Positions 1 to 8,100 of a stretch of 64,000 nt of DNA are shown one piece after another. The notes below the pieces were generated by a model, which was given only the letters and a program-made list of their open reading frames with translations, had not been told where the DNA came from and did no database searches. The DNA is from Thermodesulfovibrionia bacterium (GTDB lineage: Bacteria > Nitrospirota > Thermodesulfovibrionia > UBA6902), in contig JAUSMY010000008.1 of the NCBI GenBank assembly GCA_030646035.1, positions 1-64,000 on the forward strand. Direction: 5' to 3'. The translations under genes were made by a program, and so were the position numbers. Position 1 is the first letter of the stretch, and every line of letters starts with the position of its first letter.

Positions 1-2
1 AC

Positions 3-275
3 AAGGCAGACGACAAGGACGGGCATCTGGGGTTTATCGCAGAGGATGTGCCTGACATGCTTGCGACATATGACAGAAAGAGCCTCGACCCCATGGACAT
101 AGTGGCTGTACTGACAAAGGTTGTGCAGGAGCAGCAGAAGATATCCGAGCAGTCCGAAAAGGTTCTTCTTCAGCAGCAGAAGACTATATCAGAGCTGTCA
201 GGAAAGGTGGCTGACCTTGAAAAGGCGTTAAAGTTAAAGAACAGCCTCGCATCTGCTGAAATTTATTTGCATTAA
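3..275 (+). CDS. C-terminal part of an S74-type (endosialidase chaperone) protein, 5' truncated by window edge
   Basis: The frame is open from the first full codon and ends at a TAA. The visible 90 residues start with KADDKDGHLGFIAEDVPDML, which matches the end of the Peptidase_S74 / intramolecular chaperone domain (GHLGFIAEDVP region). A Gln/Glu/Lys-rich stretch predicted to form a coiled coil follows. In known families this domain trimerises fibre- or adhesin-like proteins and then cleaves itself off; here that role is inferred. The upstream part of the protein is outside the window. The large secreted proteins that follow support a surface-protein neighbourhood. Confidence 0.65.
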   Translation, partial: KADDKDGHLGFIAEDVPDMLATYDRKSLDPMDIVAVLTKVVQEQQKISEQSEKVLLQQQKTISELSGKVADLEKALKLKNSLASAEIYLH

Positions 276-323
276 GGTTGTTTGTATTCTGTTATTGGAA
301 GTTGGCAGCAGGAGAGGTGTCTT

Positions 324-352
324 TTGACTATAGAGTCTTATTTCGGTATGTT
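324..352 (+). promoter_or_regulatory. candidate sigma70 promoter for the 1494-aa protein
   Basis: TTGACT and TATGTT are separated by exactly 17 bases, 54 bases upstream of the start codon at 406. The -10 box is imperfect, so this is a moderate prediction. Confidence 0.4.
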
Positions 353-361
353 ACAATACCA

Positions 362-383
362 TGTATATTGAAGTTGATATACA
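362..383. repeat. inverted repeat TGTATAT-N8-ATATACA
   Basis: This is a perfect 7-bp inverted repeat between the candidate promoter and the start codon at 406. It could be an operator or an mRNA leader hairpin; nothing in the sequence decides which. Confidence 0.45.
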
Positions 384-405
384 CAGACTCTCCTTTTAAA
401 TCTTA

Positions 406-3400
406 ATGAATATTCCTAATACCGCGACAGATAGCACATGCACCCACTGTAAACTGCAAGGGCTGAAAGCTTTGCAGTTTGTGCTGATACTTGTTTTCCT
501 GCTATCAATATTGCCCGTGGCCTCGCCTGAGGCAGCATTAATATCGGTCAACCCCGTATCCGCCCCGGCAGACACGCCGACCGGATTTACCTTCACTACG
601 GAAGCATCTGCGGCAGGGGTGTCAGTTGAGCTTAGTATCTATAACGACTTCAATAATAACAGCATCATCGATTCAGATGAGTGGCCCATTATCAATGGCC
701 CCATAACTGATAACGGGAGCAACACATTTAATGAACTTCTCACATGGGATGGAGACCCTGCTCCAGCAAGTATTACCGCTGTCCTGAACCCCTTTTCAGG
801 TTACGGCGGCTTTCTGCCGCCCGGCAATTTCATTGTGCGTGTCCTGGACTCCATGAATGCATCCGCGACCGCCCGGTTCAGTGTCGCACCGGCATCCGGG
901 CCCATGACCGTAAGCGGCACCGTCTATAAGGCGGGAACCCTTACACCGGTAGCCAATGCCGCAGTCGCCTGCATATCAGCGGCAGGAGGTGGCTCCGCCA
1001 TCACAGACGGAAACGGCTTGTTTACATTGCAGATACCTTCTGCGGGGGAATACTATATCGAGACCAGAAAACAGGGGCACTTAAGTGATACAGGCAGCAT
1101 AACCGTACCAGCCTCAGGTATCGGCAGCTATATCATTTACCTTATCCCGCAACTCACTGGAACAGTGACCGAGCAGGGAAGCACCTCCGCAGTGGCAGGG
1201 GCGGAGATATGGGCCCGGTCAACGGATGGGAGATATAGCCAGGCCCTGACAGATGCAAACGGAAGCTATGCCTTGCCGCTTCCGGGCGGCGTTGAGTGGT
1301 TTCTTGGGGTAAACGAACCAGACGGATATTTCGGCTCTCTCATCCCGTTACATAACTACAGCAGCGGCGCTTTCATTACCCCGGAGACATCACCCGGTTC
1401 AGCTGATAACGGACAGTACGCGCTTGATTTCAGTGAAGCGCCTCCAGATACGGGCCATGACGAAGAGGTCGGGTATGTCGGCCTCGGCCAAAGCCTTCCA
1501 AACCTCGCAGATACCGAGTTCACGATTGAGGCATGGGTAAAGAGAAACTCCGCCAACAGCCTCAACGGCGGCATATTCTCTCGCGCAGTGGACCATCGCG
1601 GTATCCTCATGTATGTGAACAACAGCATCCCGAAGTTCGCAATGAAGAAGGACGGGCTTGCTACGTACAACATTGACAGCCGGTTCACCCTTCAGAACGG
1701 CATCTGGACGCATATAGCTGCAACGCTTGTCAATGAAGACCACTCCGCAGTCCATGCCGCCTGCAACACATATGATGTCGGCATAAACTCATCCATCGCT
1801 GTTGACGCTTCCGGAAATCTGCACATCAGCCATTACGATGCGGACCATGGCGACCTGTTGTATACCACTAACTCATCAGGCTCATGGATAACCGAAACGG
1901 CCAGCAGTGCAGGTAATGTCGGGCAATTCACCTCTATCGCTCTGGACTCCTTGGGCAAGGTGCACATCAGTTACCATGACGCAACCGATCTCAGCCTGAT
2001 GTACGCCACGAACGCATCAGGCTCATGGGCTGCTGAAATAGTGGATGACGGAGGAGTGGGTGGCAATGTCGGCAAATACACCTCTATCGTACTGGACTCA
2101 TCGGGCAAGGTGTATATCAGTTACTTCCGGCAGAAAGACACCACCTCAGGCACCGCATACAGCGATCTCATGTTTGCTTCAAACGCTTCAGGCAGCTTCC
2201 AACACACGGTAGTGGACTCCGCGAACACGGCAGGCCGCTATACATCCATCAAGCTCGATTCTTCAGGCAACCCGCATATCAGTTATCTAAGGACATACAA
2301 TGGCGGGCTGAGCGAAGATCTGAAGTATGCCACCAGAAGAGGCGTTACTCCTGGTGGAGGTTCCTGTGCCGGCACCGGCGGTTCATCCGACTGGGCATGC
2401 ACATTCATTGACACCGGACTCGTTGGAAGATTTTCATCCTTAGCGACAGACTCTGCGGACAAGATACATATAAGCTATTATGATGCTGCGAATAAGCGCC
2501 TGAAATACGCTACAAACGCTTCCGGTTCCTGGGTAAATACGGTCGTGGACAGCACGGGTGATGCCGGTACTCACACATCTCTTATAACTGACGCTGCTAA
2601 TAAACCTCACATCACATATTTTGATGCAGCCGGTCAAACGCTCAAATATGCCACAAACGCTTCCGGTTCCTGGCAAACAGAGACTGTGGACAGCAGTCCG
2701 GGGGCATGGGTGACAACTCCGATAAACCCCACAACTTCTGACATCGAGACAGGAGGGGCATCGATAGCCATTGATGGCGCAGGCGACATCCATATCAGTT
2801 TCCTGAAACAGCGCACCGGCGACCTTATGCATTCCAGCGGGCAGGCAGGTTCATGGAATACCGAGGCCGTCCTGGTCGGGAGCGACGCTGGAGAATCGGA
2901 GATGCCGCATGTCGATATGTATGTCAACGGGACATATCAGAACTGCGGCTCAACAGCAGGGAACTTTTCTGATGCGCTGGACTTGGGCAACAGCGGGAAT
3001 CCTGTGAATGAAGTTATCGGAGAGTCACAGATAGTCAGTGTAGATACCGGAACCGGGAACGACTGGAAGAATATCCAGGACCCTAACTATATCAGCCCAA
3101 GGTCGCGGCTCCTTGCCGTTATCGATGAGGTAAGGTTCTGGAAGGTCGCCCGTACCGTATCTGATGTCGCACAGTGCATGAACAGCGAACTGCTTCCCGG
3201 CAGCGGCGCCTGCGGGATTGACAACAGCATACTGAAAGGGTATTGGAGGTTTAATGAAGGAACCGGAGCGACCGTTATTGACAATTCAGGCAGCGGAAAT
3301 AATGGGGCGAAGGTCTACTGTGATCTGGATTGTGAGAACTTTACGGCAACCAATTTCTCATGGAATAACGGATGGACGGATGGCAATCCGTTTCAGGCAT

Positions 3401-4890
3401 CTTCAGATACCTCCATTCCTGTCATCAACTTCACGGTGCATCAGGAGACTGCATGGATACAGGGTACTGTCAAAGATGAGACCGGAATAAATGCAGTAGA
3501 AAACGCCCTTATTTATGCGAGAAGGATAAACACGGCATCCCCGCCGCTCCGGAGCCTGCATAATGCAGGATTTACAGACAGCCTGGGGAGTGCGTCTATC
3601 GGGCTGGAACCGGGTGACTGGGAGATAGGGACATGCATGCGATGTCACAATAAACCAGTTATGATAGGAGGAGTGCAGAAAGATATCGTGCCCGCCTCTA
3701 CGGTATCTGTAACCCTTGTGCCGGGTGAGACAAAGCAGGTCTCTTTATCGACGTATTACGCCGATGGCGCAATTGAAGGGGTAGCCTACCTTGCTAACGG
3801 GACGACTCTTGCCCCTGCAGGGACTGTGATTTTAGCGAGTACTGACAACGCATTCAACGGAGCCGGCCAGTCTTCCGTAGGATCTGTTCAGGCCAAGACG
3901 GAAGTGAACGCAAACGGGGAGTTCAGGCTCCCACTGCTCAGCGGGACCTGGATACTGCAAGCCGACTGGATGGGCAAGTATCAGTCCCCGAAAAGTGTGG
4001 TGACCCTGACGACAGATGGTGATGAAGTCATTGAAGCGGGTGAAATGATAACAGGCCATATCCTTTCCCTAAACGGCACCTTTGCCGTTAATACAGCGCC
4101 CTTTGCTGACGCAGGAGGACCGTACGCAGGGACTGAAGGATCATCTTTAACACTTAACGGTTCATCCTCAAGCGACCCGAATAACAATATCTCTACTTAC
4201 GAATGGGACATAGACAACAACGGGACATACGACTACAGTTCAGCATCATCTTCACAGAGCCATACATACGCACAGCAAGGTACATATACGATCAAGCTGA
4301 GGGTAACTGATGCTATGGCCGCAACATCAGAGGCTACCACAACAGCCGTCATTTCTGACACTTCACCGACAGCAGGATTTACCGGCAACACAACAAACGG
4401 GAGAGCGCCGCTTACCGTAAGCTTCACAAACAGCTCAACAGGCTATGACACGCCGCTTACATACGAATGGGATTTTGACAACAACGGAACTGTTGACTCG
4501 ACATTGTCAAATCCTTCATATGACTATACAAACGCAGGCACATATGCTGTAAAGCTTACAGTCACAGATTCAGACAGCAGCGCCAATTCGCTGACAAGGC
4601 TGAGCTATATAAGCGCCACCTCATGCTATTCACCTGTAAAGATCACAGGTGCGGTTAATTCATACCATACCTATATTCAGTCTGCATATATTGATTCATC
4701 GCAAGGAGACGACATCCGTTTCCAGAATGTTTCATTTAGCGAAAACCTTATATTCAATTCCAGCAAGGCGATAACGCTGAGGGGCGGATATGACTGTGAT
4801 TTCAATCCAACAACCAATAAGACAGTCATAAACGGCAATGTGACCATCAGTGACGGTGTTGTAACAATGGAAAATGTAATAATCCAGTAA
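406..4890 (+). CDS. giant secreted multidomain protein: carboxypeptidase-regulatory-like, LamG-like split by beta-propeller repeats, two PKD domains
   Basis: This is a 1494-residue exported protein. A hydrophobic segment at residues 25-45 (QFVLILVFLLSILPVASPEA) looks like a signal peptide. Two carboxypeptidase-regulatory-like beta-sandwiches follow (about 165-340). A LamG-like domain starts near 350, is interrupted at about 450-830 by six propeller-type repeats (pattern YATNASGSW, then HISY), and resumes at MPHVDMYVNG. Further carboxypeptidase-regulatory-like modules (about 1015-1220), two PKD domains (about 1230-1400) and a beta-rich tail ending NVIIQ follow. A single CxxCH (Cys1077, Cys1080, His1081) could bind heme c. 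No membrane anchor or sorting tail is seen. No strong Shine-Dalgarno precedes the ATG. Function is probably adhesion or glycan/protein binding at the cell surface (inference). Confidence 0.8.
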   Translation: MNIPNTATDSTCTHCKLQGLKALQFVLILVFLLSILPVASPEAALISVNPVSAPADTPTGFTFTTEASAAGVSVELSIYNDFNNNSIIDSDEWPIINGPITDNGSNTFNELLTWDGDPAPASITAVLNPFSGYGGFLPPGNFIVRVLDSMNASATARFSVAPASGPMTVSGTVYKAGTLTPVANAAVACISAAGGGSAITDGNGLFTLQIPSAGEYYIETRKQGHLSDTGSITVPASGIGSYIIYLIPQLTGTVTEQGSTSAVAGAEIWARSTDGRYSQALTDANGSYALPLPGGVEWFLGVNEPDGYFGSLIPLHNYSSGAFITPETSPGSADNGQYALDFSEAPPDTGHDEEVGYVGLGQSLPNLADTEFTIEAWVKRNSANSLNGGIFSRAVDHRGILMYVNNSIPKFAMKKDGLATYNIDSRFTLQNGIWTHIAATLVNEDHSAVHAACNTYDVGINSSIAVDASGNLHISHYDADHGDLLYTTNSSGSWITETASSAGNVGQFTSIALDSLGKVHISYHDATDLSLMYATNASGSWAAEIVDDGGVGGNVGKYTSIVLDSSGKVYISYFRQKDTTSGTAYSDLMFASNASGSFQHTVVDSANTAGRYTSIKLDSSGNPHISYLRTYNGGLSEDLKYATRRGVTPGGGSCAGTGGSSDWACTFIDTGLVGRFSSLATDSADKIHISYYDAANKRLKYATNASGSWVNTVVDSTGDAGTHTSLITDAANKPHITYFDAAGQTLKYATNASGSWQTETVDSSPGAWVTTPINPTTSDIETGGASIAIDGAGDIHISFLKQRTGDLMHSSGQAGSWNTEAVLVGSDAGESEMPHVDMYVNGTYQNCGSTAGNFSDALDLGNSGNPVNEVIGESQIVSVDTGTGNDWKNIQDPNYISPRSRLLAVIDEVRFWKVARTVSDVAQCMNSELLPGSGACGIDNSILKGYWRFNEGTGATVIDNSGSGNNGAKVYCDLDCENFTATNFSWNNGWTDGNPFQASSDTSIPVINFTVHQETAWIQGTVKDETGINAVENALIYARRINTASPPLRSLHNAGFTDSLGSASIGLEPGDWEIGTCMRCHNKPVMIGGVQKDIVPASTVSVTLVPGETKQVSLSTYYADGAIEGVAYLANGTTLAPAGTVILASTDNAFNGAGQSSVGSVQAKTEVNANGEFRLPLLSGTWILQADWMGKYQSPKSVVTLTTDGDEVIEAGEMITGHILSLNGTFAVNTAPFADAGGPYAGTEGSSLTLNGSSSSDPNNNISTYEWDIDNNGTYDYSSASSSQSHTYAQQGTYTIKLRVTDAMAATSEATTTAVISDTSPTAGFTGNTTNGRAPLTVSFTNSSTGYDTPLTYEWDFDNNGTVDSTLSNPSYDYTNAGTYAVKLTVTDSDSSANSLTRLSYISATSCYSPVKITGAVNSYHTYIQSAYIDSSQGDDIRFQNVSFSENLIFNSSKAITLRGGYDCDFNPTTNKTVINGNVTISDGVVTMENVIIQ
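1750..2860 (+). repeat. in-frame tandem repeats of about 145-180 nt encoding propeller-like blades
   Basis: Six imperfect coding repeats carry the pattern Y-A-T-N-A-S-G-S-W near nt 1858, 1999, 2170, 2500, 2644 and 2824. Each is followed by a hydrophobic/HIS-Y strand. This is typical of repeats predicted to form a beta-propeller. Confidence 0.7.
4090..4890 (+). repeat. long imperfect direct repeat, copy 1 (PKD-PKD-tail cassette)
   Basis: The last 800 bases of the 1494-aa gene match the last 800 bases of the 1870-aa gene (9964-10766) with long identical blocks at DNA level. An example is the block around 4260-4340, which matches 10137-10217. Both copies end with the same NVIIQ codons and a TAA stop. 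Confidence 0.85.
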
Positions 4891-4986
4891 ATTGGTTTTG
4901 TATTCTTAAAATAACAAGGTTTCATCATAAGCTTCCCCTTTAGGTTTACAGTTCTGAATTAGCGCAACCTCGCATATAGAATTACA

Positions 4987-5015
4987 TTGACAAATCCGCT
5001 TAATATCGTTATTGT
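4987..5015 (+). promoter_or_regulatory. candidate sigma70 promoter for the 1870-aa SBBP protein
   Basis: A consensus TTGACA and a TATTGT box are separated by 17 bases. They lie 138 bases upstream of the annotated start in an otherwise gene-free 263-base gap. Confidence 0.5.
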
Positions 5016-5090
5016 TTTACTAAATATAGCCACTCAACAATAGCGGTTACCGGTTTAACTTAATCAGAGTTATAAATAATTATTCATCCC

Positions 5091-5148
5091 GGAGGATACG
5101 TTGAAAAGAACCGCACTCCTTATACCGATCCTTTTTAAAAAAAAATAA
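5091..5148 (+). promoter_or_regulatory. strong Shine-Dalgarno and TTG start followed by an A9 run in the wrong frame
   Basis: GGAGG at 5091-5095 sits five bases before a TTG at 5101. That TTG opens a short frame with a signal-peptide-like start (LKRTALLIPILFKKK) that stops at a TAA right after nine A residues (5137-5145). The large ORF lies one frame away and its own TTG at 5154 has no visible ribosome site. One extra A in the run would join TTG-5101 to the large ORF. This may be a homopolymer sequencing error, slippage, or a short leader peptide. Confidence 0.45.
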
Positions 5149-5153
5149 TTATC

Positions 5154-8100
5154 TTGTTAAACAAGACCATACTCATAACGGCAGTACTGATTCTTTCTTT
5201 AAGTCTTAATGCATCAACTTCTTTTGCGAGTCTGGAGAACCCCGAATCAGCGAAGAAGATCTTCGGCATTCAGATCCCATTTATTGAAAATAAGGGACAA
5301 ATAGGTGAGAGTTCTGTCGTTTTCTATGCAAACACATTTGCCGGCACGGTCTTCATAACTGATAACGGTGATATCGTTTACAGTCTTACAAGATCTGCAG
5401 GCGGCCGTGAGGGTAGTGATAATGATCAGGCACCATCTTTTGTAACAGTCTCAATAATGGAGAGCCTTGATCGTCCCGGGCCCCTGAAGATTGAAGGTAT
5501 TGATAAGGCTGTTACAAAGGTCAGTTACTTTGGCGGAGCAGAGGAGGAGTGGAGGACGGATATCTCGACATGGCAGGAGGTGAGTGTTGGAGAGGTTTAT
5601 GAAGGTATTGAATTGAAGCTTAAGGCATATGGAAATAATATTGAGAAGCTCTTCACAGTCTATCCCGAAGGCAAGGTAGAGGAGATAAAGCTCAACCTCA
5701 AAGGAGCAAGCGGTTTAGCTGTTAATGAAGATGGGGAGCTTGAGATAAAGACAGGGTTGGGCATAGTAAAGATGACAGCACCTGTCGCCTATCAGGAGAC
5801 AGGTGGAGAGCAAAAGCGTGTGCAGGTGGCATATATGGTTTCAGATGGTTCTGCAAGTTATGGTTTTGAAGTTGGAGAATATGACCATACAAGGCCGCTT
5901 GTTATAGACCCCTTGCTGGCATCTACTTTTCTCGGCGGAGGTTCCTCTGAGTCTGAAGGGATGATCGCTCAGGATTCATCAGGCAATATATTTATTGCAG
6001 GACGGACTTACTCCACTGATTACCCAGCGACCCCGGGGGCTTTTGATACAACACTTCCTGACTCTTATGGAAATATTTTTATATCCAAGCTTAACAGTGA
6101 CCTTACGAGCCTCCTGGCATCCACCTTTATCGGCAGTTGGGGTACATATCCACTAGACATTGCAATAGACTCATCAGATAACGTCATTATTGCAGGATAT
6201 ACCAGAAGTGTAGATTATCCGACCACGTCCGGAGCATTTGATACCATAATTAATTCAAACCATTCTAATACTGATTCCTTTATATCCAAATTTGACAATG
6301 ATCTTACGACTCTTATCGCATCAACGTTTCTTGGCGGGACTCTGGATGAACGCGGTAATTCCATAGCTGTAGATTCATCAGGTAATGTCATTATTACAGG
6401 ATATACCAAAAGTGCAGATTATCCGACCTCAGGCGGAGCTTTTGATACAGCATATAATGGTTCTCTTGATGCTTTCATATCCAAGCTTGACAGCGATCTC
6501 ACAACCCTTCTTGCATCTTCATATATCGGAGGAAGCAGAAATGATCAAGGAGAATCTGTTGCCATAGATTCTTCAGGTAATATATTTGTCTCAGGAGAGA
6601 CGCTTTCAAATAATTACCCGACAACACCGGGGGCTTATAGCGGCTATTTGAATGATCTTTTCATATCCAAATTTGACAGTGGCCTCACGACTCTTCTTGC
6701 ATCAACTTATATAGGTGGAAGCTCCTCTGAGTATGATGTAGTGATGGCCCTGGATCCATCAGGTAATGTATTTATTACGGGAAGGACATCTTCAACTGAT
6801 TATCCAACTACCCCGGGGGCTTATGATACCACACATAATGGCGGTTTTGATTTTGTTATTTCCAAACTTGACAGCAGCCTTGCGAGTCTTCTTGCATCAA
6901 CTTATATAGGTGGAGGTTCCACTGAGAGTGTGCGGCTCTTGGCCCTGGATTCATCAGGTAATGTATTTCTCTCCGGAACTACAAATTCAATTGATTATCC
7001 CGTTACTCCCGGGACTTTTGATGCCACATACAATGGCGGCGCTTATGATATTATTCTATCCAAATTTAACAGTGACCTTACCAGCCTTCTTGCATCCTCG
7101 TTTGTCGGTGGAAGTTCCGGGGATTCGGGCCGTGGATTATTGATAGATCCTTCAGACAATATCATTATTTCAGGGAGTACCAGTTCACCTGATTATCCTG
7201 TAGCTGCAGGTGCGTATAATACTATACATAATGGTTCAAGCGATATGCTGGTCTCAATATTTGATAACACATTATCCAGGATCGGCCCCAATACCTATGT
7301 GAGCCCATTAAATATAGATTTCGGCAGTGTGTACCTGGGGAGTTCGGCTGACAGCACAGTTACAGTAAGCAACTATGGTACTGAAAATCTTGTGATCAAT
7401 TCAGTCGCTTTATCTTCATCAGAATTCAGCATTATATATCAGACCTGTACAGGGGCGGAGCTTGCGCCTCTGGCGTCCTGCACAATTGATGTCAGGTTCA
7501 CCCCGCCATATATGGGCACATTTTCTGACCCAATCATCATTAGCTCAAATGACCCTATTAACAGCGAGGTTACAGTCAGCCTGAGCGGATCAGAGATAGG
7601 CCCTGAAATTACAGTTGATATGGAGTTTATATATTTCAATACAATAATGGAGGTCTCTACCGAACAGACGGTTACTGTAACTAATGACGGGCATGAGGAC
7701 CTGCTTATAGGAACTATCACCTCACCGCCGGCCCCGGTCAGCATTGTTTCCGATACCTGCTCAGGAACTGCAGTGGCTCCTAATGATACCTGTGTCATAA
7801 CATTGAGGATCGACCCTGCATCCGCATATACGTATACGGATTCTCTTATTATTCCCTCTAATGACCCTAATGAAGCCAGTAAAGAGATAATAATTGAAGG
7901 CTACTATAGAGCATGGCCTGTAAGTGCTGTCGGCAGCGGAAGGTCTATCTTGGATATCTCCATTGCTCTGGATTCAGCAGACACTGCTCATTTTGCCTAC
8001 ATCATCAAGCTGGATTCTATGCACTGTGTAGTGGCAAGAGTAGATCCAAGCGGAACCTATCAGTACTCTACTGATTTTACGGGAACTGGTGAGTGCTATT

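Noticed and set aside
2440-2832. Long minus-strand ORF opposite the 1494-aa gene
   Set aside because: It is a shadow of the plus-strand coding repeats, with no ribosome site, no recognisable domain and odd composition.
5920-7290. Regular repeats suggesting a CRISPR array
   Set aside because: They are about 195-base coding SBBP repeats kept in frame with conserved protein blocks, not 20-50 base repeats with unique spacers.
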